NCBI RefSeq assembly: GCF_003028575.1
Contig: NZ_PYUD01000001.1
Span: 806,001-870,000, forward strand
Direction: 5' to 3'
Origin: Halomonas urumqiensis
Lineage (GTDB): Bacteria; Pseudomonadota; Gammaproteobacteria; Pseudomonadales; Halomonadaceae
DNA length: 64,000 nucleotides
Positions 53,548 to 63,054 of this stretch are shown here, one piece after another. Each line of letters opens with the position of its first letter. The first letter of the stretch is position 1. The notes beneath the pieces are model-generated. The model did not search any database and was not told the origin of the DNA. It worked only from the letters and a program-made list of their open reading frames with translations. The translations under genes were made by a program, and so were the position numbers.

Positions 53548-53667
53548 CGTGTGTTCCTTATGCTGTGGTGCCGCTCAGCGACGGTAGAAGGGGCTCAAGT
53601 CTAGGCCTAGACCCAACCCGAGGATGTATCTGGCCTTCTCGAGTGCATCGGAAGCTAGTCCATAAAC

Positions 53668-53685
53668 GCGCCCCTGTCGGGGCGC
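53668..53685 (-). terminator. Hairpin after thiC
   Basis: A 7-bp GC stem (GCGCCCC / GGGGCGC) with a 4-nt loop. On the minus strand it is followed by GTTTAT, suiting a terminator for the tenA-thiC transcript. The rest of the 170-bp gap shows nothing. Confidence 0.6.
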
Positions 53686-53717
53686 TCTGGTTGGTGCCAA
53701 GGCCTCAGCCTTTCCCA

Positions 53718-55688
<1,971 letters not shown>

Positions 55689-56357
55689 TCAGTCGGCCTG
55701 GTCGAGGCCCATCTGCCAGAAGTCGATCTCGAGTCGGGTGGCATCGCGGAAGATGCGCGTCAGTGCCTCGAAGCGGGCCGGTGTGGCATCGGCAAGCCTC
55801 GTATCGTGCCACTCCATTTCGGCATGCATGGCGCCCTGGAACTCGTCGCTCTCGTACATGGCGATCCAGGCGTCATAGGGGTTGGCCTCTCCGCGAAGCG
55901 TCGCGGGGTGGGCATTGAGCCAGTTGGCGATCTCGCCATAGCCGATCAGGCAGGGAGCCAGCGCGACATGCAGGTCGAGCAAGTCGCCGCGGTTGCCGGT
56001 GTCCAGTACGAAGCGGGTGTAGGCCAGGGTGGCGCGGGATTCAGGCAGGCCGGCAAGGTCATCTTCGTTGATGCCCCACTCCCTGCAGAAGCCGACGTGC
56101 AGGTCGAGTTCCACATCGAGAATGGCCTTGAGCCCCTCATGGGCCTGGCGCAGGTCGGCAAGCGTCGAGCTCTTGTAGGCGGCCAGTGCATAGGCACGGG
56201 CGAAGTGAATCAGAAACAGGTAGTCCTGCTTGAGATAATGGCGAAATGACGCATCGCCGAGTGTTGCGGCACCAAGCTGACGCACGAAATCGTGCTCGAT
56301 ATAAGCGCGCCACTCGGGCTTGCAGGCGTCGATCAGGTCAGTGAAGCGGTAGCCCAT
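55689..56357 (-). CDS. tenA: Thiaminase II family protein TenA
   Basis: A 222-residue helical enzyme that hydrolyses aminopyrimidine breakdown products to HMP for thiamine salvage. Typical segments are FVRQLGAATLGDASFRHYLK, QDYLFLIHFARAYALAAYKS (active-site Tyr/Asp region), LAPCLIGYGEIANWL and the C-terminal YESDEFQG with Glu. The second catalytic Cys is not obvious; CFCREWG-like cysteine positions suggest the TenA_C rather than TenA_E branch is uncertain. ATG 56357 follows GGAGG; upstream lies the riboswitch. Confidence 0.92.
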   Translation of the reverse strand: MGYRFTDLIDACKPEWRAYIEHDFVRQLGAATLGDASFRHYLKQDYLFLIHFARAYALAAYKSSTLADLRQAHEGLKAILDVELDLHVGFCREWGINEDDLAGLPESRATLAYTRFVLDTGNRGDLLDLHVALAPCLIGYGEIANWLNAHPATLRGEANPYDAWIAMYESDEFQGAMHAEMEWHDTRLADATPARFEALTRIFRDATRLEIDFWQMGLDQAD

Positions 56358-56449
56358 GTTGCCTCCGGTGCTCGAAGCGATCCGCAAGACTGGGCAGGTG
56401 AGAAGTGGCTCGGGGGAGGGTCTTGGCATGCAAGGCCGGGCCACCGCTT

Positions 56450-56566
56450 GATTCCTACGCCGGTACTAGCCGGATCAGGTTCAACGGGCCCCGCCGTGAC
56501 GACGTTGTTGCGCGTGAAGCGCTGTCGTATGGCGATCTCAGCCGGTTCCACCGGCACCCCGTCAAG
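56450..56566 (-). promoter_or_regulatory. TPP riboswitch (THI element) upstream of tenA-thiC
   Basis: Read on the minus strand, the conserved elements appear in order: GGGGTGCC, GGCTGAGATCGCCATACG, then GTTGAACCTGATCCGGCTAG, ending TACCGGCGTAGGAA. These match the THI-box cores (GGGGTGC, CTGAGA, GAACCTGATC and GCGTAGG). The variable P3 extension is about 45 nt. It should switch off tenA-thiC at high thiamine pyrophosphate. Confidence 0.95.
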
Positions 56567-56643
56567 CGAAATTCCAGTCTAGCAGGCCTGGGCAAGGCTG
56601 CCACCCCCTGCTGGCGAAATTCTATGGAAATATATCCCGTAAA

Positions 56644-57456
56644 TTATTCGCCTGCGACATCCCGCTGCCGATAAAGCCAATGCACGTCGATGGCGAACGA
56701 GGCGACAAGTCCCGCCAGCGCCGTGGCCGCAAGGCCGCTCGCCAGCGTGCTTTCGACCATTGGCAACAAGGCCAGCAACAGGGCGGCGACCTGCCACACG
56801 CACACCGCCTTGCGCCTGAAGGAGTCCGGCAGTGGCGCGTTCATCCACTCCAGCCACAAGCCTGCCAGCACGAACAAGTAGCGCATCGCCCCGATGGCCA
56901 ATATCCATGCCCCGACCTTGCCGGCGACCAGCAGCGCCAGGCACAGCACCATGATGAACGCGGCGTCGAGCTCCATGTCGAAGCGGGCACCCAGCTCGCT
57001 GGCGCTGTCGGTTTGCCGTGCCACCCAGCCGTCCACGCCATCCAGGGCCAGGGAAAGCAGGGCAAGGCCGGCAAGCCATGAGCCGTGTACCGCCAACCGC
57101 GCGGGATCCACCAGGGCGCCGGCCAGTAGCGCCACCAGCACGCCCCGTGCCAGCGTCACGCGGTTGGCTGCACCGAGCCCCGCAAAATGGGCCGGTCGAA
57201 GGGTCATACCGCGCCATAGAAGGCTCGCCATGCCCAGATAGACCCCAATGGCCACCAGCCAGGTGTCGAATGTGAAGGCCAACGCCGAGTCAAGCAGAGC
57301 CAACAGAAGCCCCAGCCCCACAAGGCCCGCCAGCAGTTCACCGAAGGTCAGCCATCCGGGCCTGGTCGAGCGTGCGCGGCCGCTCGCGTGGCCTCGTCCT
57401 TCGGGCTGTTGGGCAGCGTGTGGGACAGCGGACGTTCTCTTGATCGGGTTGTGCAT
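56644..57456 (-). CDS. CDP-alcohol phosphatidyltransferase family protein
   Basis: A 270-residue membrane enzyme. The catalytic CDP-AP motif is complete: LDGVDGWVARQTDSASELGA followed by RFDMELD (DGxxARx8GxxxDxxxD). Six or more hydrophobic helices surround it. Enzymes of this family attach a phospho-alcohol from a CDP-activated donor. It is divergent from a dehydrogenase that begins a cluster with pterin-like, glycosyltransferase and methyltransferase genes. It may supply a lipid phosphate carrier for that pathway, but a housekeeping phospholipid role is not excluded. Confidence 0.85.
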   Translation of the reverse strand: MHNPIKRTSAVPHAAQQPEGRGHASGRARSTRPGWLTFGELLAGLVGLGLLLALLDSALAFTFDTWLVAIGVYLGMASLLWRGMTLRPAHFAGLGAANRVTLARGVLVALLAGALVDPARLAVHGSWLAGLALLSLALDGVDGWVARQTDSASELGARFDMELDAAFIMVLCLALLVAGKVGAWILAIGAMRYLFVLAGLWLEWMNAPLPDSFRRKAVCVWQVAALLLALLPMVESTLASGLAATALAGLVASFAIDVHWLYRQRDVAGE

Positions 57457-57584
57457 GGGAGTTCCACGTGGGTTGACGCTATGCTGATTCAGGTAGTGTG
57501 ACGCCGCAGCCGGCGCCCTGAGAGAAGGAATTCATGGACCTCAGGGAATTAAATAATTATGCAACTGTCGTATCATGTACCATT

Positions 57585-57661
57585 CTTGTAGAAGAAACTA
57601 TTACCAATAAACTCTTGCGGAAGACCTTGTAGAAGATCTTGTGGAAGATCTTGTGGAAGAT
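57585..57661. repeat. 12-bp tandem repeats in the leader of the MDR dehydrogenase gene
   Basis: Four adjacent units (CTTGCGGAAGAC, CTTGTAGAAGAT, CTTGTGGAAGAT, CTTGTGGAAGAT; 57614-57661) plus an isolated related unit CTTGTAGAAGAA at 57585-57596. They lie in an AT-rich stretch ending 13 bp before the start codon; the units contain SD-like GGAAGA. Confidence 0.92.
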
Positions 57662-57674
57662 AAGGAATCCTTGC

Positions 57675-58682
57675 ATGTCCGAACCTGACCGACCAGCCCC
57701 CGCCAACACGCATGTGCGTGCCACGGCGTTCTGGACCGAGTCTCCCGGCGAAGGTGCGTTGCGTGAAGAAACGTTGCCTGAGCCCAGCGAGGACGAAGTG
57801 CGCGTTCGCGCGCGCTTTAGCGGGATCAGCCGCGGTACCGAGGCGCTGGTGTTCCTGGGGCGCGTACCGCAAAGCGAGTGGCAGCGAATGCGCGCGCCCT
57901 TCCAGGTGGGTGATTTTCCTGGTCCGGTAAAGTACGGCTATGTGAGCGTCGGACAGGTGGAGGCTGGGGCAGGTGATCTGCTTGGCCGAGAAGTGTTCTG
58001 CCTCTACCCCCATCAAGATTGCTACGTGGTGCCAGCGGTGGCCGTTACACCTCTGCCGGATGGATTGCCGGCCGAAAGGGCGGTGCTGGCCGCCAACATG
58101 GAGACTGCCATCAATGGGGTATGGGATGCCGACCCTGGGGTGGGTGATCATGTCGTGGTGATGGGGGCCGGCGTGGTGGGTGCGCTTGTCGCCTGGCTGT
58201 GTTCGCGGATTCCCGGCACCCGCGTCACCCTCGTCGACCCGGTGGCCGAGCGTCGCGTGCTGGCCGAGGCCCTGGGCGTTTCGTTCTGCCTGCCCGAGCA
58301 GGCCCCCGCCGACAACGACCTGGTGATCCACGCCAGCGGGAATCCGGAGGGCCTTCGCCAGGCCTTGTCGCTAGCCGCTAACGAGGCACGCATCGTGGAA
58401 ATGAGCTGGTACGGCGAACGCGATGTGAGCTTGCCACTCGGGGAGGCCTTTCACTCCCGGCGCCTGACGCTGATCTCGAGCCAGGTGGGTCGATTACCGG
58501 CCCAGCGCATGCCGCGCTGGGATCATCGTCGGCGCTTGTTGCTTGCCCTGGAACTGTTGCGCGACCCGGTGCTGGACGTGCTGATCAGTGGGGAGAGCCA
58601 TTTCAGGGAATTACCGGCAGTGATGCCGAGACTGGCCGATGCCGCGGGCCAGGTACTGTGCCACCGGCTGCGTTACGACTGA
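57675..58682 (+). CDS. MDR-superfamily (zinc-type alcohol dehydrogenase-like) oxidoreductase
   Basis: A 335-residue medium-chain dehydrogenase. The GroES-like half begins VRARFSGISRGTEALVFLG, where most alcohol dehydrogenases have the Cys zinc ligand, so the catalytic zinc site looks absent or altered, as in the BchC-like branch. The nucleotide-binding motif is VVVMGAGVVGALVAWL. ATG 57675 has AAGGA at 57662-57666. First + strand gene of the pterin-like cluster. It may oxidise or reduce a ring side chain; the substrate is unknown. Confidence 0.8.
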   Translation: MSEPDRPAPANTHVRATAFWTESPGEGALREETLPEPSEDEVRVRARFSGISRGTEALVFLGRVPQSEWQRMRAPFQVGDFPGPVKYGYVSVGQVEAGAGDLLGREVFCLYPHQDCYVVPAVAVTPLPDGLPAERAVLAANMETAINGVWDADPGVGDHVVVMGAGVVGALVAWLCSRIPGTRVTLVDPVAERRVLAEALGVSFCLPEQAPADNDLVIHASGNPEGLRQALSLAANEARIVEMSWYGERDVSLPLGEAFHSRRLTLISSQVGRLPAQRMPRWDHRRRLLLALELLRDPVLDVLISGESHFRELPAVMPRLADAAGQVLCHRLRYD

Positions 58683-58752
58683 TCCGTGTTATCTAATGTT
58701 TCTGTTTCCAATTCCACTTTCTTTATTGCCGCTTTTTCTAATGGAGCCTTGC

Positions 58753-59151
58753 ATGTATCGACTCAATGTCCGTGACCATTTCATGATCGCCCACAGTTTT
58801 CGCGGCGAGATCTTCGGGCCTGCCCAGCGCACCCATGGCGCCACCTACGTGGTGGACGTCACCTTCCAGCGCCGCGAGCTCGATAACGATGACCTGGTGG
58901 TCGACATTGGCCTGGCCAGCGAGGCAGTCAAGGCGGTGCTCGGGGAATTCAATTTTCACGATCTCGACGAGCTGGAGGAGTTCCACGGCCGTAACACCAC
59001 CACCGAATTCATGGCCCGGGTGATCTTCGAGCGGCTGGTTACCGCCATTCAGCTCGGCAAACTGGGCGAGGCTGCCAATGGCCTGGATGCGATGACCGTG
59101 ACGCTCAACGAGTCGCACATCGCCTGGGCAAGCTACGAAGGGACATTGTGA
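58753..59151 (+). CDS. 6-pyruvoyl-tetrahydropterin synthase/QueD homologue with altered active site
   Basis: A 132-residue tunnelling-fold protein of the PTPS/QueD family (MYRLNVRDHFMIAHSF, HGATYVVDVTFQRRELD, VVDIGLASEAVKAVL, NTTTEFMARVIFERL, VTLNESHIAWASYEG). The usual C-x(3-5)-HGHNY is here GPAQRTHGATY. One zinc histidine is Ala, and the catalytic Cys position is not Cys. The partner His of AHSF and the terminal Glu remain. It probably binds a pterin-like ring but need not catalyse the PTPS or QueD reaction. ATG 58753 has GGAG 6 bp upstream; in-frame codons upstream could add a hydrophobic leader (FPIPLSLLPLFL), thought unlikely. It overlaps the next gene by TGATG. Confidence 0.82.
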   Translation: MYRLNVRDHFMIAHSFRGEIFGPAQRTHGATYVVDVTFQRRELDNDDLVVDIGLASEAVKAVLGEFNFHDLDELEEFHGRNTTTEFMARVIFERLVTAIQLGKLGEAANGLDAMTVTLNESHIAWASYEGTL

Positions 59152-60230
59152 TGGCGGATACCGCGCTGACCCTGATCGTTGCCGGCTCCCCGGATCAGCT
59201 GACCGGCGGCTACGTGTATGACGCGCGCATCGTCAGTGCCATGCGTGCCCGTGGCCGGCGGGTGGATGTCGTCGGGCTGGACGGCCGCTTTCCCGACCCC
59301 GATGACCAGGCCCGGCGCAGCATGGCCGAGGCGCTGGCGGCATTACCCGATAACGCCCTGGTGGTGATCGATGGCCTGGCCATGGGCGGCATGCCGGAGG
59401 TGGTGGCGCCCCACGCTGATCGGCTTTCGATCGTTGGCCTGGTGCATCATCCGCTGGCCGACGAGACGGGACTCGATGACGGTACTCGCCAGCGCCTTTT
59501 AGACAGCGAGACCCAGGCATTGGCGTTGGCGCGCCAGATCATCGTCACCAGCCATTACACCGCGCGGGGGCTGTCACGCTTCGGCGTGGAACCGTCGCGT
59601 CTGGCGGTGGTGGAGCCGGGCGTCGAACCGGCGGCACTCGCCGCCAGCGCCCTGGACATCGAGAAAGAGCGACCCGCGCGGCTGTTGTGCGTGGCAACCC
59701 TGACCCCGCGCAAAGGGTATGACGTGTTGGTCGAGGCGCTGGCGGGGCTTGGTGACCGTGACTGGGTATTCGAGGCCATCGGCAGTGACGAGCGCGATGC
59801 CGAACATGCCGCGATGCTTTTTGAGTCGACTCGTCGTCATGGCATGGAGTCGCGCCTGCACTGGGTCGGTGAGAGAGACGCTGCTGGCCTTGCCGAGGCC
59901 TACCATCGCGCCGACCTGTTCGTGCTGCCATCGCGCTACGAAGGTTACGGCATGGTGGTCACTGAAGCCTTGGCGCGTGGTCTGCCGGTGATTACCACCA
60001 CCGGTGGTGCGTTGGCTGATACCTTGCCAGCGGGGGCTGGCATCGCCGTGCCACCTGGCGATGCCGGGGCGCTGCGAGAAGCGCTGGCCGCATGGCTCGA
60101 TGATGCCGCACTGCGCCGCCGCCTGCGACGTGGTGCTCGCGAGGCACGCCAGGCGCTGGCTGATTGGCAGCAGGCGGGCGACCGCTTCCTGGCCGTTCTC
60201 GACAGCCGCCGTGCGGGGGAGTCACGCTGA
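59151..60230 (+). CDS. Family 4 glycosyltransferase
   Basis: A 359-residue retaining GT-B transferase. The N-domain loop GSPDQLTGGYVYDARIVSAM and the C-domain signature RADLFVLPSRYEGYGMVVTE (E-x7-E of GT4), then TTGGALADTLP, are clear. It has no membrane segment. The sugar donor is unknown. It is translationally coupled on both sides (TGATG overlaps at 59151 and 60230), so it belongs to the same pathway as the PTPS-like protein and the methyltransferase. Confidence 0.9.
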   Translation: MADTALTLIVAGSPDQLTGGYVYDARIVSAMRARGRRVDVVGLDGRFPDPDDQARRSMAEALAALPDNALVVIDGLAMGGMPEVVAPHADRLSIVGLVHHPLADETGLDDGTRQRLLDSETQALALARQIIVTSHYTARGLSRFGVEPSRLAVVEPGVEPAALAASALDIEKERPARLLCVATLTPRKGYDVLVEALAGLGDRDWVFEAIGSDERDAEHAAMLFESTRRHGMESRLHWVGERDAAGLAEAYHRADLFVLPSRYEGYGMVVTEALARGLPVITTTGGALADTLPAGAGIAVPPGDAGALREALAAWLDDAALRRRLRRGAREARQALADWQQAGDRFLAVLDSRRAGESR

Positions 60231-61153
60231 TGAGCGTGCCAGGGAAGATGACAGCGCCTGTTCGTGAAGAGCCGCGTGCCGAGCCGCGTGCCGAGCGTTT
60301 CGAGGCCGACTGGCTGGCCAGTCGTGAGCCTCTGGATGGCCGCTCGCGTAGCCACCACCTGACGGCTCTTGCCGCCCGCTGGCTGGCCGAACGGCCAGGC
60401 CTCCATGGCGTGGTCGATCTGGGCAGCGGCAGTGGCAGTAACCTGCGTTTCCTCGCGCCACGCCTGCCGGGACCCCAGCGCTGGCGTCTGGTGGATCATG
60501 ACCCGGCACTGCTGGCGTTGTCAGAGCGTCATGCCGCCACCCTGAAGGACGCCAATGGCGCACGACCCGCCGTTGCACTCGATTGCCGGGACCTGACGCC
60601 GGTGGATTCTGCGCTGCTTGCCGGTGCCGACCTGGTCGTCGCCTCGGCATTGTTCGACCTGGTATCGCGTGACTGGGTCGAGGCGTTGGTGGCTGTGGCG
60701 TCGGCTCATCACCAGGCCCTGCTGGTTACCCTGAATGTCGATGGCGACTGGGCCTTTGCCGGCCCCAATGGTGAGCGCCTGGAGAATGACGAGGATGAGG
60801 AGGTTCGTGCGTTGTTTCAGGCCCACCAGTGTCGTGACAAGGGGTTTGGTTCGGCACTCGGCGGCATGGCGCCCTTGGTACTTGGCGAGGTGATGAAGGC
60901 GGCTGGTTATCGCGTCGAGAGTGTCGCCACGCCATGGCAGTTGCTGGCGGGGGAGCGTGAACTGCTGCCATTCGCCGAACAGCTGGTGGTCGGTTGGCAT
61001 GACGCCGCACTGCAACAGGCCCCGCTGCAGGGCAAGCGGTTGTCCGAGTGGCGCGACCGGCGTCTGGCGGCGATCGCGGCGGGCGAGTTGGGTGTCTGGG
61101 TGGGGCATCGTGACGTGCTGGCATTGCCGACCTCACCGAACGGGAGTCGCTGA
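60230..61153 (+). CDS. SAM-dependent methyltransferase (class I)
   Basis: A 307-residue Rossmann-type methyltransferase. Motif I is GVVDLGSGSGSNLRFLAPRL, with the acidic residue at the end of the next strand (WRLVDHDPALLAL) and motif IV near DLVVASALFDLVSRDWVEAL. Two in-frame 12-bp copies near the N-terminus encode EPRA twice. It overlaps the upstream glycosyltransferase stop by one base, and one base separates it from the next gene. The acceptor is unknown; O- or N-methylation of the sugar or the ring is possible. Confidence 0.88.
   Translation: MSVPGKMTAPVREEPRAEPRAERFEADWLASREPLDGRSRSHHLTALAARWLAERPGLHGVVDLGSGSGSNLRFLAPRLPGPQRWRLVDHDPALLALSERHAATLKDANGARPAVALDCRDLTPVDSALLAGADLVVASALFDLVSRDWVEALVAVASAHHQALLVTLNVDGDWAFAGPNGERLENDEDEEVRALFQAHQCRDKGFGSALGGMAPLVLGEVMKAAGYRVESVATPWQLLAGERELLPFAEQLVVGWHDAALQQAPLQGKRLSEWRDRRLAAIAAGELGVWVGHRDVLALPTSPNGSR
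60269..60292 (+). repeat. 12-bp in-frame tandem duplication in the methyltransferase gene
   Basis: GAGCCGCGTGCC occurs twice in direct succession and encodes EPRA-EPRA near the protein start. Confidence 0.9.
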
Positions 61154-61154
61154 G

Positions 61155-62990
61155 ATGTCGGCCCGCTGGCAACGTATCTCGCGATACTCGCGACCGCTGA
61201 TGGGCGCGCTGTTGTTGGGTGCGCTGTGGTGGTGGTTCGAGCCGTCGCGGATCCTGGCCGAGGTGCGTCGCCTGTCCTCCGGCTGGGCGGGGCTTGCGCT
61301 GTTGCTCACCTTGCCACCCCTGGTGCTCAGTGCCTGGCGCTGGCGGCTCACCGCGCGCTTGCTGGGTCTGGGGCTGGGCTGGCGTGATGCGCTGCGCGAG
61401 TACTACCTGGCGCTGTTTCTCAACCAGATGCTGCCGGGTGGGGTGGCCGGGGATGCCGCCCGTGCCTGGCGTCATTCCCGGGCCAGTGGCCAGCGCGGCA
61501 GCGCCTGGCGCGCGGTGATCATCGAGCGTGTCTCCGGGCAGTTGGCCATGGCCGTGCTGACTGTTGCGGTGCTCGTTGCCTCGCCACTCTGGCATGGCCT
61601 GCTGGGCGATCTCCTCGAGGCCATGACGGCAGGACACATTCTCGTCTCGAGCCTCTGCATGGTGACTGCCGGACTGCTGGTCGGTTGGGTATGGCGCCAC
61701 CCACCCGCGGCCCTGAGGGGCTTCGGCGCCGACCTCAAGCGCAGCCTGCTGGCTACCTCGGTCTGGCCGAAACAGTTGGGTGGCTCGCTGGTGGTGGTGA
61801 TCAGTTATGCGCTGGTATTCACCTGCGCGGCGAGATCGATCGGCGTCGAGCTGGGTGTTGGCACGCTGTTGGCACTGACCCCGCCGGTGCTTCTGGCGAT
61901 GTTGATACCGCTATCGGTGGCGGGCTGGGGCGTGCGAGAAGGTGCCGCCGCGCTAATTTGGGGCCTGGCCGGCTTGCCACCCGCCCAGGGCGTGGCGGTG
62001 TCCATGGCCTATGGCGTGCTGGTGCTGCTGGCAAGCCTGCCCGGCGGGTTGCTGTTGCTGAACCGGGCACTGCACCCCGCGCGCCGGGGCTCGGGAAGTG
62101 GCTCAGGAGGCGGCGCGCCTGCGGTCCAGGTCGAACAGGTCCAGGTCGAACAGGGTGTCGTCACCGCAGGGGAAGGTGCGCGTCAACGGTCGACGCGCGT
62201 CGTCGAGAGTCGCAATGGGCGGCAGGCACAGCCCAGGGCGTCCGGAACCGATCAGCAGCGGCGCCACCAGCAGGTGCAGGCGATCGAGAACGTTGGCGTC
62301 CAGAAAGCGCGACACGGTGATGCCGCCGCCTTCGATCAGCACTCGGGGGAGGCCGCGCTCGGCCAGCACCGCGAGTACCGCAGCCGGGTCGAATCCCCGA
62401 TGGGTAACGGGCAGGGCGATGCGTTGCACATGGGCGGCGGGCTTGCCGATAGGCGTCATGCCTTCCCCGTGCAGGTGCAGTGTAGGGGCCGAGTCGTTCC
62501 GCAGCAGGGTGATGTCGGGCGGCACACGGCCACGCGGGTCGAGAATCACCCGCACCGGATTGGGCCCCGTGACATGACGCACGGTCAACTGGGGGTCGTC
62601 TTCACTTGCGGTACCGGCACCTACCACCACGGCATCGACCAGTGCGCGCAAGCGGTGCAGGTGGACCCGGCTCTCGAGCCCATTGATGTAGTGGGAGTGA
62701 CCGCTCTCGGTGGCGATTCGCCCATCCAGGCTCTGCCCGAGCTGGGCCATCGCCAGTGGCCCGCAATGGGCCGCAACGTTCGTCAGGCAATCCAGCAGCA
62801 TTCGGGCGTCATCACTCACCGCTCGCCGGGTATGCCAGCCGGCGCTGGCAAGCGCAAGACCGTCCACGCCGGGCGAGTCTCCATGGGCGACGGCAACCAG
62901 TGCCTGCCAGGCCAGGGTCTGGGTCAACAACGGTTCGGTGGTGGGCATGTTGGCTCCGTTTCAGGCGTCAGGTGTCATCATGCGATGTGA
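61155..62990 (+). CDS. UPF0104 / lysylphosphatidylglycerol-synthase-TM-like membrane protein, 3' end runs antisense
   Basis: Residues 1 to about 310 form a UPF0104/AglD-like membrane protein: [39 protein letters not shown] (signature NxxLPxxxGxxxR-like), [14 protein letters not shown], and [15 protein letters not shown]. Relatives act in glycolipid or isoprenoid-linked pathways. The expected end is near base 62095, but no stop occurs in this frame until 62990, giving 611 codons. Codons after about 62100 are the exact antisense of the RibD-type gene and have an unnatural His/Gln/Arg-rich composition. The annotated C-terminus is therefore doubtful: the stop may have been lost, or a sequencing error may hide it. 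Confidence 0.7.
   Translation: MSARWQRISRYSRPLMGALLLGALWWWFEPSRILAEVRRLSSGWAGLALLLTLPPLVLSAWRWRLTARLLGLGLGWRDALREYYLALFLNQMLPGGVAGDAARAWRHSRASGQRGSAWRAVIIERVSGQLAMAVLTVAVLVASPLWHGLLGDLLEAMTAGHILVSSLCMVTAGLLVGWVWRHPPAALRGFGADLKRSLLATSVWPKQLGGSLVVVISYALVFTCAARSIGVELGVGTLLALTPPVLLAMLIPLSVAGWGVREGAAALIWGLAGLPPAQGVAVSMAYGVLVLLASLPGGLLLLNRALHPARRGSGSGSGGGAPAVQVEQVQVEQGVVTAGEGARQRSTRVVESRNGRQAQPRASGTDQQRRHQQVQAIENVGVQKARHGDAAAFDQHSGEAALGQHREYRSRVESPMGNGQGDALHMGGGLADRRHAFPVQVQCRGRVVPQQGDVGRHTATRVENHPHRIGPRDMTHGQLGVVFTCGTGTYHHGIDQCAQAVQVDPALEPIDVVGVTALGGDSPIQALPELGHRQWPAMGRNVRQAIQQHSGVITHRSPGMPAGAGKRKTVHAGRVSMGDGNQCLPGQGLGQQRFGGGHVGSVSGVRCHHAM
62103..62948 (-). CDS. RibD C-terminal-type pyrimidine reductase
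   Basis: A 281-residue DHFR-like reductase of the RibD C-terminal family. Motifs: [61 protein letters not shown]. The N-terminal ~65 residues lack the zinc deaminase domain of bifunctional RibD. The usual reaction is NADPH reduction of the ribosyl group of a GTP-derived pyrimidine. Head-to-head with the RibA-like gene (107-bp gap), it should act directly after GTP cyclohydrolase II. The C-terminus has a duplicated LFDLD from a 15-bp repeat. The gene lies wholly within the antisense extension of the upstream membrane-protein frame. Confidence 0.88.
   Translation of the reverse strand: MPTTEPLLTQTLAWQALVAVAHGDSPGVDGLALASAGWHTRRAVSDDARMLLDCLTNVAAHCGPLAMAQLGQSLDGRIATESGHSHYINGLESRVHLHRLRALVDAVVVGAGTASEDDPQLTVRHVTGPNPVRVILDPRGRVPPDITLLRNDSAPTLHLHGEGMTPIGKPAAHVQRIALPVTHRGFDPAAVLAVLAERGLPRVLIEGGGITVSRFLDANVLDRLHLLVAPLLIGSGRPGLCLPPIATLDDARRPLTRTFPCGDDTLFDLDLFDLDRRRAAS
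62123..62152 (-). repeat. 15-bp in-frame tandem duplication in the RibD-type gene
   Basis: GGTCCAGGTCGAACA (plus strand) is present twice in succession; on the coding strand it yields [10 protein letters not shown] at the C-terminus. Confidence 0.93.
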
Positions 62991-63054
62991 ATCAGCGGCA
63001 AGCCAGGGGTCGACACGCAGTCAACTCAACGGCCAGGCAATCAAGGAGAGTGCT

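Noticed and set aside
56333-56582. Short open frames over the thiamine leader
   Set aside because: The sequence is explained by the conserved THI riboswitch elements on the minus strand.
58639-58752. N-terminal extension of the PTPS-like protein with a hydrophobic FPIPLSLLPLFL segment
   Set aside because: It overlaps the end of the dehydrogenase gene and ATG 58753 has a good GGAG ribosome site; PTPS proteins are cytoplasmic.
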